From: Natrinema salsiterrestre | GTDB lineage: Archaea; Halobacteriota; Halobacteria; Halobacteriales; Natrialbaceae | Reading direction: 5' to 3' | Length of the DNA: 64,000 nt | NCBI RefSeq assembly: GCF_029502005.1 | Contig: NZ_JAMQOT010000004.1 | Coordinates: 1 to 64,000 of the forward strand | Part shown: in pieces, positions 51,466 to 64,000 of the stretch | Layout of the letters: every line of letters starts with the position of its first letter | Numbering within the stretch: the first letter of the stretch is position 1 | The notes under the pieces: model-generated | Databases searched by the model: none | Told to the model about the DNA's origin: nothing | The model's input: only the letters and a program-made list of their open reading frames with translations | Position numbers and translations under genes: made by a program

Positions 51466-52137
51466 ATGCCATTCGAGTCCATCGCCGATCCCACGTATCT
51501 CCGGAGTATCGTCCGGGTTTCGCTGACGGTGAGCCTGACCGCCGTCCTGCTGAGCACGGCGCTTTCCCTGCCGATCGCGTTCGCCGTCGGCTTCTCGGAG
51601 TTCCGGGGCAAACGGCTGATCACGGCCGTCATCAACACGGGGATGGGCTTTCCGAGCGTCGTCGTCGGACTGCTCGTCCTAATGGCGCTCTCGAGCAGCG
51701 GCCCGTTCGGATCGCTGGAACTCGTGTACACGCCCGAGGCGATGATCCTCTCGCAGTGCGTGCTCGCCGCACCGGTGATCACCGGCGTCGCGCTGTCGTC
51801 GGTCGAGAGCGTCGACGAGGCCGTTCGGGACGCGGCCTACGGCGTCGGTGGGACCCGCGCCGACGTCGCCCTGATCACCCTCAAGGAGGCGCGATTCGGG
51901 GTCGTCACCGGTGTCCTCGCCGGCTTCGGCCGCGCGATCAGCGAGGTCGGATCGGTCCTCATCGTCGGGGGCAACATCGCCTACGCCGACGGCACCTCGA
52001 AAACCCGGACGATCACGACCGCGATCACGCTCGAGACGCGCCGCGGCGAGTTCGAGACGGCGCTGGTACTCGGTGCGGTCCTGCTCGCGCTCGTCTTGCT
52101 CGTCAACGGAGTCGTCATGCGACTCGGAGGGCGATGA
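51466..52137 (+). CDS. tupB: Tungstate ABC transporter permease TupB
   Basis: 223 aa, about five to six membrane spans. It has the permease EAA-like loop [20 protein letters not shown] (about residues 123-142) that contacts the ATPase, and [20 protein letters not shown]. Upstream spacing from tupA is 39 bp; downstream it is joined to tupC by a 13-codon frame (52134-52175) overlapping both. TupB translocates the oxyanion delivered by TupA. Confidence 0.9.
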   Translation: MPFESIADPTYLRSIVRVSLTVSLTAVLLSTALSLPIAFAVGFSEFRGKRLITAVINTGMGFPSVVVGLLVLMALSSSGPFGSLELVYTPEAMILSQCVLAAPVITGVALSSVESVDEAVRDAAYGVGGTRADVALITLKEARFGVVTGVLAGFGRAISEVGSVLIVGGNIAYADGTSKTRTITTAITLETRRGEFETALVLGAVLLALVLLVNGVVMRLGGR

Positions 52138-52175
52138 CCGTGCGACGGACCGCGACGGAGGTGACCGCGCGGTGA
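52134..52175 (+). other. 13-codon bridging frame between tupB and tupC
   Basis: ATG at 52134 overlaps the tupB stop and the frame [13 protein letters not shown] ends at a TGA (52173-52175) overlapping the tupC GTG. Same architecture as the frames at 35793 and 42673. It may support translation reinitiation; it is too short to judge as a peptide gene. Confidence 0.2.
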
Positions 52176-52975
52176 ATCTCGACCTCGACGACGTCTCCTA
52201 CGGCGTCGACGGAACGGCGATCCTGTCGGACGTCTCGCTGTCGGTCGGCTCGGGCGAGGTCGTGACGGTCATCGGTCCCTCGGGGGCCGGCAAGACGACC
52301 CTGTTGCGGCTGGCGGCGCTGTTCGAGCGGCCGACCGGCGGCGCGCTCCGCTGTGACCGAACCGATCCGTGGGCGCTGTCTCGCGAGGACCGCCTCGCGG
52401 TCCGGCGGCGGATCGGGATGGTGTTCCAGCGTGCGAGCCTCTTCGAGACCTCAGTGGCCCGTAACGTCGATATCGGCCGGCGAATCCGTCGGCCCTGGCC
52501 CCAGCGCCTGCGCGGGTTCGGACGGCGCCTCGCGGACCGGCTGGTCCGGGACGAGCCGACCGTCGACGACCGCGTCCTCGAGGCCCTCGAGCTGGTCGGG
52601 CTCGGGGACGCGTGGGACCGAGACGCCGCGTCGCTGTCCGGCGGCGAGGCGCAGCGAGTGTCGTTCGCCCGCGCGCTCGCGACCGATCCGGACCTGCTCG
52701 TCCTCGACGAGCCGACCTCCGATCTCGACCCGCGGAACACGGCGATCCTCGAGCAGGCGATCGATCGATCGCGCGAGCGGGGCCACGGCGTCTTGCTCGC
52801 GACCCACGACATGCACCAGGCCGAGCGGGTCTCCGACCGGGTCGCCTTCCTGCTCGACGGCGAGCTGGTCGAGATCGGGCCGGCCGAGCGGGTCTTCGAG
52901 GACCCGCGCGACGAGCGGACCGCGCGGTTCGTCCGCGGCGATCTGTTGTACGATGACAACGAACTTCTGGCCTGA
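52172..52975 (+). CDS. tupC: Tungstate ABC transporter ATP-binding protein TupC
   Basis: 267 aa from a GTG at 52172 (the frame read from 51911 is antisense-like upstream of this). Walker A GPSGAGKTTLLRLAALFE (residues about 34-51), Q-loop VFQRASLFETSVARN, signature LSGGEAQRVSFARALA, Walker B LLVLDEPTSDLDP and switch His LATHDMHQAERV. It powers oxyanion uptake with TupA and TupB. An unusual Arg-rich insertion (RRPWPQRLRGFGRRLADRLV, about 107-126) between the Q-loop and the signature is not in all homologues. Confidence 0.9.
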   Translation: MNLDLDDVSYGVDGTAILSDVSLSVGSGEVVTVIGPSGAGKTTLLRLAALFERPTGGALRCDRTDPWALSREDRLAVRRRIGMVFQRASLFETSVARNVDIGRRIRRPWPQRLRGFGRRLADRLVRDEPTVDDRVLEALELVGLGDAWDRDAASLSGGEAQRVSFARALATDPDLLVLDEPTSDLDPRNTAILEQAIDRSRERGHGVLLATHDMHQAERVSDRVAFLLDGELVEIGPAERVFEDPRDERTARFVRGDLLYDDNELLA

Positions 52976-52993
52976 CGACGAACGGCGAGTCGA

Positions 52994-53725
52994 ATGGAAA
53001 AGGAGTTCGACCCCTACCTCCGGATCGACGACGTCGCCGTCGATCGGAGCGACGTCGAGATGCTGCGCGCGATCGACGACCGCGGATCGCTGTCGGGCGC
53101 AGCCGAAGCGCTCGAGCGGTCCTACCCCCGCCTCCAGCAGCGGGTCGTCGAACTCGAGGCGGCGATCGGGGCGCTGGTCGAGCGCACCCGCGGGGGAGCC
53201 GACGGCGGCGGCAGTTCCCTGACGGCGACGGCACGGGACCTGCTGGCGCGCTTCGACCGGCTGGTCGCGGCCTACGAGGGCGTCGCCCGCGTCGACGAGA
53301 CGGTACTCGAGGGGGCGGTCGTCGACCGCGACGGCGAACTCGCGACCGTCGAGACCGGCGTGGGGGAGATTCTGGCGGTCGTCCCAGCAGAGGCCGTGAC
53401 CGCGTCCGTGACGATCCGCTCCGACGCGGTCAGTCTGCACGCGCCCGACGACGTGCCCCGAGCCGAGGGGACGAGCGTCCGGAACCGGTTTCCGGGAACC
53501 GTCTCGTGGCTCGAGGCCGGCGACGCCGTCGCTCGAGTGGGGGTCGATCTCGAGGCGGCCGACGGGACGGACGGGGACGGCACCGAGCTCGTCGCGCTGG
53601 TCACCCGCCGGAGCGTCGAGGCGCTGGGGCTCGAGCCGGGCCGTTCGATCGTCGCGTCGGTGAAGGCGACGGCGGCGCGCGGTGTCGCGAAAGAGAAACG
53701 GAACCCCGACGAGAATAGCGGCTGA
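52994..53725 (+). CDS. ModE-like molybdate/tungstate-responsive regulator
   Basis: 243 aa. The N-terminal LysR-type HTH (DVEMLRAIDDRGSLSGAAEA, LERSYPRLQQRVVELEAAIG) matches ModE and the C-terminal half resembles TOBE (Mop-like) oxyanion-binding domains: GELATVETGVGEILAVVPAE, VTIRSDAVSLHAPDDVPR, VARVGVDLEAADGTDGDGTE and LVALVTRRSVEALGLEPG. It lies 18 bp after tupC. The likely role is to repress tup or molybdenum-cofactor genes when tungstate or molybdate is bound. Confidence 0.82.
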   Translation: MEKEFDPYLRIDDVAVDRSDVEMLRAIDDRGSLSGAAEALERSYPRLQQRVVELEAAIGALVERTRGGADGGGSSLTATARDLLARFDRLVAAYEGVARVDETVLEGAVVDRDGELATVETGVGEILAVVPAEAVTASVTIRSDAVSLHAPDDVPRAEGTSVRNRFPGTVSWLEAGDAVARVGVDLEAADGTDGDGTELVALVTRRSVEALGLEPGRSIVASVKATAARGVAKEKRNPDENSG

Positions 53726-54073
53726 CGGATCCGTCGAACCGTATCGTGGTCGCTGTAGCAGGGATGGGAGTTCTGACTCGGGTCACGTCGCAGGGATCGA
53801 CGATGAATCGAACGTGTTGCTCGTGCTGGCAGCACGGAGGTGCCACCCCCTCCCCAACCGATCGCGGTCCTTGCTCCCACTGGTCGCTGCGGTCCTCATC
53901 CATCGGAAGACGATCCGCGTCTTCCGAGCAGTCGCTCGTTGTACTCGCGACGACCTCGCGCAGGGTCGTGTCGCAGTTCGCCGTCGGCTCACAGCGACAC
54001 AGCGCGCGCCGCAGCAGACGGAACGATTCGGCAGAGCCACAGGTCTTTCTCGAGGGGGGTCGTATCACCGCCC
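53726..54073. other. 348-bp intergenic region, no supported gene
   Basis: Frames on both strands are Arg/Ser-rich and lack the acidic bias of the real genes. The last 40 bp (GAGGGGGGTCGTATCACC) carry the upstream region of the UspA gene at 54074; TATA-like signals are weak. I see no RNA or repeat. Confidence 0.35.
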
Positions 54074-54496
54074 ATGTACGACGCCATTCTGGTGGCGACC
54101 GACGGCAGCGAGGCCGCGGCGACGGCGATCGATCACGCGATCGCGCTGGCTCAGCGCTTCGACGCGCCGCTGTACGGGATCGCCGTCGTCGACGAGCGAA
54201 CCGAGTACGACACGGGCATCGTCGATCCGAAAGAGGCCCGGCGACACCTCGAGGAGCGAGCGGCGGGCTGGCTCGCGGACCTCGAGGCGACGGCGACGGA
54301 CGGTGACGTGGCCGTCGAAACGACGGTTCGATCGGGCGTTCCCCACGAGGAGATTCTCGACTATGCGGCCGAGCGCGATGCGGATGCGGTCGTGCTCGGC
54401 TCCCGGGGTCGCTCGTCGTTCAAGGGTGCGCTGCTCGGCAGTACCGTCGACAGGGTCGTCAGGACCGCGGATCGTCCCGTGCTGGTCGTCGGCTAA
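54074..54496 (+). CDS. Universal stress protein (UspA family), copy 1
   Basis: 140 aa. Start at the ATG at 54074 gives the family N-terminus MYDAILVATDGSEAAATA (the frame upstream is non-coding). The ATP-binding loop is VVLGSRGRSSFKGALLGSTV, matching G-x2-G-x9-G(S/T), then DRVVRTADRPVLVVG. Such proteins form dimers, bind nucleotide and respond to stress. It probably has its own promoter and is 100 bp before the second UspA gene. Confidence 0.88.
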   Translation: MYDAILVATDGSEAAATAIDHAIALAQRFDAPLYGIAVVDERTEYDTGIVDPKEARRHLEERAAGWLADLEATATDGDVAVETTVRSGVPHEEILDYAAERDADAVVLGSRGRSSFKGALLGSTVDRVVRTADRPVLVVG

Positions 54497-54595
54497 CGCG
54501 GAGGTCAGTCCAGCGATCGGTCGTTCGCCGGGGGGTCGAAGCGAACGGGTAGTGGAGGGAGAACATTTACCTCCGCTGTCGTGTGAACTACCCGT

Positions 54596-55096
54596 ATGTC
54601 ACTGCTCGTTCCCTTCGACGGCTCGAAACTGGCGACGCAAGCGCTCGAGCGCGCCTCGACCTTCGGCGACCTGCTCGACGAGGACGTCGTCGTCCTGACG
54701 GTGATCCCGGACGACTCCGACTACGCCCAGGAACGAGGGTGGATCACGCAGGGCGAGCCGTTCGATGCGGAGGCGATCGCCGAGGGAATGCAGACTCGGG
54801 CGCTCGAGGTCGCCCCGGAAGCGACGATCCAGATAGAACGAGTCAGTTCCGACGAGCCGACGGCGACGTCGACGACGAACGTCGTCCGCGAGATCCGCCG
54901 CGTCGCGGGCGAGGTGGAGGCGTCGGTCGTTTTCATCGGCTCGGAGAACGCGGGGTCGGTCATCGCACCGCAGTCGAGCGTCGGCAGCCCGGTCGCGAAC
55001 GACCAGCGATACGACGTCTACGTCGTTCGCCACCCGGACGTCGACGTCGACGCGGAAGACGTCGCCGATATCGACTCGACGACGGACGAGTTCTAG
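54596..55096 (+). CDS. Universal stress protein (UspA family), copy 2
   Basis: 166 aa. N-terminus MSLLVPFDGSKLATQALERA, with VVFIGSENAGSVIAPQSSVG as the probable loop, so the classic G-x2-G-x9-GS/T is altered (IGSENAG) and ATP binding is doubtful. The C-terminal tail is acidic (PDVDVDAEDVADIDSTTDEF). Close to, but clearly different from, copy 1. It lies 142 bp before acs, and haloarchaeal acetate loci often carry UspA genes nearby, though no functional link is shown. Confidence 0.82.
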   Translation: MSLLVPFDGSKLATQALERASTFGDLLDEDVVVLTVIPDDSDYAQERGWITQGEPFDAEAIAEGMQTRALEVAPEATIQIERVSSDEPTATSTTNVVREIRRVAGEVEASVVFIGSENAGSVIAPQSSVGSPVANDQRYDVYVVRHPDVDVDAEDVADIDSTTDEF

Positions 55097-55238
55097 GCGA
55101 TCGGCGTTCGCGTCTCGGCCGCGCTGGCCGATCGAACGGCGTCCGCGGATGCGTCGTGTGCCCGCGCTCGTTCCCGCCCACCGGCTTGCGATTCGGAGGA
55201 ACGTTTATTCCCCTGAGCGACCACGGTTCGGACGAGAT

Positions 55239-57239
<2,001 letters not shown>

Positions 57240-57353
57240 TGCTTCGGTGATTCTATTCACGCGAAACCGCTGGTCCTTCATCGAACCGGGTAGAATCGCA
57301 ATGCCGAGTCGGATGCCGGGGAGAGGCGATACAATTATGTTCGCGTCTCTAGA

Positions 57354-59591
57354 ATGTGCGAACCAGAACCGATGAGCCTCGAGGGGACCGGGGAGGCAGT
57401 GCTCACGCGGCGGGAGTACGAATCGCTGCTCGACGCGGCCGAAACCTACCGCGAGGCGCTGGTGGTCCGGCTCTGCGGGGACGTCGGGCTTCGGCCGACC
57501 GAGCTGCCGCGGCTCGCGATCGACGACATCGAGCAGGTGCGGATCGATCCGCCGCGGTACCTGATGCGGGTTCCGACCGACGACGACCGGGGAACCCGCA
57601 CCGCGTACCTGCCGACCCGCGTCGAACGCGAACTCCGGCGGTACGCCCGGAGTAACGACCTCTCGCCCGACGACCGGATATTCACCGTCACCCCCCGCCG
57701 GCTCCAGATGCTGGTCTCGGACGTCGCTACCCGTGCCGGCGACCTGTTCGACGAATCCGGGCTCGCCGACGCCTCCACCAGCGACCTCCGGCAGTACTTC
57801 GCCCACACCGCACTGGTCGAGCACGACGTCAATCCGCGAGTGGTCAAGGCTACGGGCGGCTGGCAGAGCTTCGAAGCCCTCGAGTCGTACCTCCCCGAGC
57901 CGGCGGACGCCGAGATCGTCGACGCCTTCGACGCCGTCGAGGGGCCCTCGAGCCCCCGCTCGGGCGACCCACAGCCCGGTCGGGCGGTGGGCGACGACAG
58001 CGTCGTCAGACTGTTGCTGGCGGCCAGCGACCGCTACGCGCTCGTCCGACTCGACGCCGACGGCTACGTCGAACGCTGGAACCGCAGCGCGGCCGCGCTG
58101 TTCGGCTACCGGGCGGGCGAAATCGTCGGCACGCACGTCTCGACGTTCTACACCGACGAGGCAGTCGACGCCGGCGTTCCCGATCGGACGCTCTCGAGGG
58201 CGCTCGAGGAGTCTGGCGTCGAAACCGACGGCTGGCGGGTTCACGAGGACGGCTCGCAGTTCCACGCGACCGAGGTCGTCTCGCCCCTGCGGGACGACCA
58301 GGGAACGCATCACGGCTTCGCCGTGTTCGTCCGCGACGGCACCGCCGCCCGCGAGGAACTCGAGGCCGTTCGGGAGCGACGTGACGAGCTCGACGATCTG
58401 TACGCGGTCGCCCGGCGTCACCGTGCGGTGACCCGCGCGCTGCTCGAGTCGACCGACCACGAAGAGATCGAGACCGCGACCTGTACCGCACTCACCGACG
58501 GGCGGGCCTACGCGTTCGCCTGGATCGACCGGGCGACGATCTCGGATCGCCGCCGGGAGTGGCGTGCGGCCAGCGGCATCGACCCCGGTTCGGTCGAGCG
58601 AGTCGTTCCCGATGCGTGGCGCAACGACGGGTCGACAGCACCACTCGAGCGGTCGCCCCCGGGAGACGACGGCGGGTCCGGGCCGGACGGGCGAGTGAGC
58701 GTCGCGGACGGCGTCACGGCGACCCTCGACGGCGACACCTCGTTCGACGGAGCCGTCGCGAGAGTCTCCCTCGCCTACGGCGACACCGTCTACGGGACGC
58801 TCTCGGTCGCGACCGAACGCGACGGCGCGTTCGAGGACGACGAACGCGCGTGGCTCGCGACGATCGGCCGGCAGGTCGGCTACGCCGTCGCCTCCATCCG
58901 CCGACGGAACCTCCTGCTCTCCGACCGCGTCGTCGAACTCGAGATCGCCTGCCGGGACGACGGATCGTTCTTCGTCGACGCCTCGCGCCGGCTCGACTGC
59001 CGCTTCGAACTCGACTCGCTGGTCCCGATCGGGGAGTCGACCCAGCTGTCCTACGTCCGGCTCGAAGGGGCGTCGCCGGCCGACGTGTTCGAGCTCGCCG
59101 ACGACGCGCCCTGGATCGAGGACTGTCGGCTGGTCGAGACCGACGAGGACGGCTGGCGCGTCGAGTTCGTCCTTCGGGGGTCGTCTCCGATCCTCACGTT
59201 GACCGAATACGGCGTCACCGTCCACGAGGCGGTCTTCGAGGGCGGATCGGCGACGATCACCGGCGATTGCGCGGCCGACGCCGACCTCCGGACGATCGTC
59301 GACGGGCTTCGCTCCGCGTTCCCCGACTCGGAACTCCTCGGAAAACGGGAAGCCGAACGGACCGTTCAGACCGCCCGCGAGTTTCGCGAGGGCCTCGAAG
59401 ACCGGTTGACGGACCGTCAGGAGGCCGCGCTCCGGGCGGCGTACTTCGGCGGCTACTACGACTGGCCCCGGGAGAGCACGGCCGAGGAAGTGGCCGACGC
59501 GATGGGGGTCTCCTCGCCGACCCTGCACAACCACCTGCGGAAAGGCCAACACGAGTTACTCCGGACGTTCTTCGACGAACCGGGCGGGTGA
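57354..59591 (+). CDS. Bat-type (HTH_10) regulator with integrase-like N-terminal domain
   Basis: 745 aa. Residues 1-190 resemble a tyrosine-recombinase catalytic domain: VLRLCGDVGLRPTELPRL (Arg47), STSDLRQYFAHTALVEHDVN (Ser143, Arg146), GGWQSFEALESYLPE (Trp170, Tyr179). The usual box II His is Ser143, so strand exchange is doubtful. A PAS domain (about 215-330, RLDADGYVERWNRSAAALFG), a GAF-like Bat domain (about 370-520) and a C-terminal HTH_10 (LTDRQEAALRAAYFGGYYDW, VADAMGVSSPTLHNHLRKGQ) follow. A DNA-binding sensor regulator; its position between two acs genes suggests acetate metabolism as the target, which is inference. Confidence 0.85.
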   Translation: MCEPEPMSLEGTGEAVLTRREYESLLDAAETYREALVVRLCGDVGLRPTELPRLAIDDIEQVRIDPPRYLMRVPTDDDRGTRTAYLPTRVERELRRYARSNDLSPDDRIFTVTPRRLQMLVSDVATRAGDLFDESGLADASTSDLRQYFAHTALVEHDVNPRVVKATGGWQSFEALESYLPEPADAEIVDAFDAVEGPSSPRSGDPQPGRAVGDDSVVRLLLAASDRYALVRLDADGYVERWNRSAAALFGYRAGEIVGTHVSTFYTDEAVDAGVPDRTLSRALEESGVETDGWRVHEDGSQFHATEVVSPLRDDQGTHHGFAVFVRDGTAAREELEAVRERRDELDDLYAVARRHRAVTRALLESTDHEEIETATCTALTDGRAYAFAWIDRATISDRRREWRAASGIDPGSVERVVPDAWRNDGSTAPLERSPPGDDGGSGPDGRVSVADGVTATLDGDTSFDGAVARVSLAYGDTVYGTLSVATERDGAFEDDERAWLATIGRQVGYAVASIRRRNLLLSDRVVELEIACRDDGSFFVDASRRLDCRFELDSLVPIGESTQLSYVRLEGASPADVFELADDAPWIEDCRLVETDEDGWRVEFVLRGSSPILTLTEYGVTVHEAVFEGGSATITGDCAADADLRTIVDGLRSAFPDSELLGKREAERTVQTAREFREGLEDRLTDRQEAALRAAYFGGYYDWPRESTAEEVADAMGVSSPTLHNHLRKGQHELLRTFFDEPGG

Positions 59592-59858
59592 CCGACCCCG
59601 TATCGGCGGCCGGCACCGGCACCGAATTAAGTCTCTAGACGTACCGATCAGTGGTATCAATATACTGTTATCTGGGGCGCGAGTCGAGGGGAACCAACCC
59701 GTCGCGCCGGCGACGAACCGGGGTGTGACCGGCCCACCGATCGATTATCACACCCTAATATAGTCATTATATGCTAGATTCTCCTCTCACTATCGGGTCG
59801 ATTTTGCACAACTAGAGGCCGTCTTTACTAAGTGGGTTATCCATTGAGTGGGTGTACC

Positions 59859-61838
<1,980 letters not shown>

Positions 61839-61861
61839 CACTCCCATTTCGATTTTCGAGA

Positions 61862-61900
61862 ATGACAGACGACACGAGAATACGACTCGCAAACATATGA
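61862..61900 (+). other. 12-codon frame overlapping the DUF4212 start
   Basis: ATG at 61862 opens MTDDTRIRLANI and ends at TGA 61898-61900, overlapping the DUF4212 ATG as ATGA. This is the fifth such case in the window. It may be chance; listed for completeness. Confidence 0.15.
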
Positions 61901-62343
61901 CAGATAATAACAGCCACGATTCGACTGACAATCGGACCGCAACGGACGGGGGGATGGCCGGACAACCCGGCCAATCCCACCGAGATACCGACTATCTCAG
62001 TGCGGAGGTGAACTTGCTGAATCCGAGCACGCCGTTCATGCGCGACCACCTTCGCATCGTCTGGACGGGCTTCGTGATCTGGTTCGTCATCGTCTTCGGA
62101 CCGGTAACGATGACGCGGCTCGCTCCGGGCGTGATGACGACGGAACTGCCGGTGATCGGATTCCCGCTGCACTACTTCCTGGTCGCGACCGTCGCGCCGA
62201 CCGGTGCGTTGATCCTCTCGTTCTGGTACTCCCGCAAGCGCGACGCGCTCGACGCGAAGTACGGTATCGAACATCAGACGGCCGAGGAAACCGGACGCGG
62301 CGGCGGAGACGCTGCGGCGACTGACGGAGGGATCGACGAATGA
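61897..62343 (+). CDS. DUF4212 small subunit of the sodium/substrate symporter
   Basis: 148 aa. Acidic N-terminal tail (about 1-38), then LNPSTPFMRDHLRIVWTGFV and two membrane spans (about 53-74 and 93-112), ending with YSRKRDALDAKYGIEHQTAE. DUF4212 proteins are the small partners of ActP-type symporters. It overlaps the symporter start by ATGA, the usual arrangement, and is 58 bp after the second acs. The role is in acetate (or another short-chain carboxylate) uptake; the name is by family. Confidence 0.88.
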   Translation: MTDNNSHDSTDNRTATDGGMAGQPGQSHRDTDYLSAEVNLLNPSTPFMRDHLRIVWTGFVIWFVIVFGPVTMTRLAPGVMTTELPVIGFPLHYFLVATVAPTGALILSFWYSRKRDALDAKYGIEHQTAEETGRGGGDAAATDGGIDE

Positions 62344-64000
62344 CGGGCGCTGCGAACGTCGTTCTCCAGAGCGGCCTCCTTCCGGAGGGACTGAACGTCT
62401 CGTTCAAGCTCGTTCCGGCGATCCTGGTCCTCTCGATGCTGCTCCTGTTCCTCGCCATCGGCTTCGTCTTCCGCGTGGCCGACACGGAGAACATGTGGGT
62501 CGCGGGACGATCGATCGGGAACGTCGAGAACGGGATGGCGATCGGCGCCAACTGGATGTCGGCCGCTTCGTATCTCGGGATGGCGGCCCTGATCGCACTG
62601 TCGGGCTTCTACGGCCTGGCGTTCGTCGTCGGCTGGACGACGGGCTACTTCATCCTGCTGATCTTCATGGCCGCACAGCTGCGCCGGTTCGGGAAGTACA
62701 CCGCGCCGGACTTCGTCGGGGACCGCTTCAACTCCGACGCCGCACGCGCGATCGCGGCCATCACGACGTTCCTCATCGGGTTCGTCTACGCGATCGGGCA
62801 GGCCCGCGGGATGGGTCTGGTCGGCCTGTACATCTTCGGTGACATCGGCCTCCCGGGACTCTCCGGCTACCAGTCGATGGTCGTCTTCATGATGGCCATC
62901 ACGGTCGGCTACCTGACGCTCTCGGGGATGCTGGGCGCGACCAAGAACATGGCCGTCCAGTACACCATCCTCATCATCGCGTTCATCGCCGGCCTCTACG
63001 TCGTCGGCTTCACCCAGGGGTACTCGACGGTGCTTCCCCACATCGAGTACGGCGCACTGATAGGCGAGCTCGGCAGCGAGTTCAGCGAACCCTTCGTGAG
63101 CGGGAGCTACTACCTGTGGATAGCCACGTGTTTCTCGTTGATCGTCGGCACGTGTGGACTTCCACACGTGCTCGTGCGGTTCTACACGGTCGAAAGCGAG
63201 CGGACGGCTCGCTGGTCGACAGTGTGGGGCCTGTTCTTCATCTGCCTGCTGTACTGGAGCGCCCCCGCGTTCGCGGCCTTCGGGACCGACCTCTACGGCG
63301 AGAACGTCGGCGCAGTGTACGGCGACCCCGGCATGAGTAGTGCCGCGGGCGACGTCATCGTCGTGCTGGCGGCCCAGCTGGCGGAACTGCCCCAGTGGTT
63401 CGTCGGACTCATCGCAGCGGGCGGCATCGCCGCAGCGATCGCGACGGTCGCCGGACTGTTCATCGCCGGCTCGTCGGCCATCTCCCACGACATCTACACG
63501 AACATCATCAACCCCGACGCCACGCAGCGCCAGCAGATCCTCGTCGGCCGCCTGAGCATTATCGCGCTGGGCGTGCTGACGACGCTCGCTGCACTGGACC
63601 CCGCGGCACCCATCGCCGCGCTGGTGTCCTACGCGTTCTCGCTGGCCGGCTCGGTGCTGTTCCCGATGTTCTTCCTCGGCATGTGGTGGGAGAACACGAA
63701 CCGGCAAGGTGCCCTCGCCGGAATGCTCACCGGACTGAGCATCTGGAGCATCTCGATGATCAACGAAGTGGTGCCGACGTATATCAGCAGCGTCGAGGGC
63801 GCGTTCGTCCCGGTACTCGCGCAGTGGATGCCCGCGATCGGCTCGGCGCTGATCGCGGTCCCGATCGTCTTCACCATCACCATCGTCGTCTCGATGGTGA
63901 CCGACGAACCGCCGATGGAAACGAAACGGGTCGTGCGCCAGTGTCACAGCCCCGAACCGATGACCCAACAGCAGACGGCGGAAGACGTCGTCACTGATGG
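62340..64000 (+). CDS. Sodium:solute symporter, ActP-like acetate permease (partial at the window end)
   Basis: At least 553 aa and still open at the window edge. Start at the ATG overlapping the DUF4212 stop. SSS-family features: TENMWVAGRSIGNVENGMAI (a signature of the ActP branch), GANWMSAASYLGMAALIALS, FIGFVYAIGQARGMGLVGLY, GLPHVLVRFYTVESERTARW, AGLFIAGSSAISHDIYTNII and the C-terminal MFFLGMWWENTNRQGALAGM. About 13 membrane spans. It would couple acetate entry to sodium and supply the two acetyl-CoA synthetases. The C-terminal tail is cytoplasmic and acidic; only its beginning is seen. Confidence 0.9.
   Translation, partial: MTGAANVVLQSGLLPEGLNVSFKLVPAILVLSMLLLFLAIGFVFRVADTENMWVAGRSIGNVENGMAIGANWMSAASYLGMAALIALSGFYGLAFVVGWTTGYFILLIFMAAQLRRFGKYTAPDFVGDRFNSDAARAIAAITTFLIGFVYAIGQARGMGLVGLYIFGDIGLPGLSGYQSMVVFMMAITVGYLTLSGMLGATKNMAVQYTILIIAFIAGLYVVGFTQGYSTVLPHIEYGALIGELGSEFSEPFVSGSYYLWIATCFSLIVGTCGLPHVLVRFYTVESERTARWSTVWGLFFICLLYWSAPAFAAFGTDLYGENVGAVYGDPGMSSAAGDVIVVLAAQLAELPQWFVGLIAAGGIAAAIATVAGLFIAGSSAISHDIYTNIINPDATQRQQILVGRLSIIALGVLTTLAALDPAAPIAALVSYAFSLAGSVLFPMFFLGMWWENTNRQGALAGMLTGLSIWSISMINEVVPTYISSVEGAFVPVLAQWMPAIGSALIAVPIVFTITIVVSMVTDEPPMETKRVVRQCHSPEPMTQQQTAEDVVTD

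Noticed and set aside
53601-54068. Minus-strand frame between the ModE-like and UspA genes
   Set aside because: Arg/Ser-rich, overlapping the ModE-like gene in antisense, with no homologous pattern.

Overview
The window reads as the chromosome of a halophilic archaeon (class Halobacteria). The core genes are GC-rich, the predicted proteins are strongly acidic with many Asp/Glu/Asp-Glu runs, starts are often leaderless or coupled by ATGA overlaps, and the gene families are haloarchaeal (Bat/HTH_10 regulator, DUF3209, DUF4212 plus acetate-type symporter, ChlID-CobN cobalamin locus). A member of the Natrialbales (Natrinema/Haloterrigena-like) is my guess, not a demonstrated assignment.

Region 1 (1-22,240) is an accessory, locally AT-rich island. 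It ends at a 3'-tRNA fragment (22,219-22,240) about 210 bp from the start of a tyrosine integrase (20,996-22,009, - strand), the arrangement expected at one end of a tRNA-integrated element. Its cargo, left to right, is: a metal-type module (two SHOCT membrane proteins, a Met/His-rich exported protein, a membrane-anchored HTH regulator and a YHS-domain permease); an amidohydrolase; an HTH + PIN-like toxin-antitoxin-like pair; an integrase catalytic-domain fragment with small unknown genes; a nuclease/helicase cluster that is the best candidate for an undescribed defence system (protein with two PD-(D/E)XK motifs, propeller-like protein, 1,574-aa SF2 helicase with PH-like domain and four homing-endonuclease-associated repeats, HNH endonuclease); and a DUF4209-like/HhH protein translationally overlapped with a small gene broken by an in-frame stop.

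Region 2 (22,240-26,060) is a scar-like transition: opposed gene fragments (a frameshifted histidine-kinase tail and a truncated unknown), a second HNH_2 endonuclease, a foldback sequence and small zinc-finger or unknown genes.

Region 3 (26,062-29,505) holds a PhaJ-like MaoC hydratase, an alpha/beta hydrolase and an NCS2 nucleobase permease.

Region 4 (29,638-50,165) is the cobalamin (vitamin B12) locus: chlID and cobN diverge from a 34-bp promoter; cobN-cbiC-cbiE follow; then cbiA; then a long operon cbiT-cbiL-cbiF-cbiG-cbiH-cbiH2-ferredoxin-unknown-cbiX-membrane protein-DUF3209-PQQ-propeller. It carries both an early cobaltochelatase (CbiX) and a CobN/ChlID-type large chelatase. No cbiD or cbiJ/cobK homologue was recognised in this window.

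Region 5 (50,503-53,725) is a tungstate/molybdate ABC transporter (tupABC) with a ModE-like regulator. Region 6 (54,074-64,000) has two UspA proteins, tandem acetyl-CoA synthetases flanking a Bat-type regulator with an integrase-like N-terminal domain, and a DUF4212/sodium:solute symporter pair (acetate uptake and activation). The window ends inside the symporter gene.
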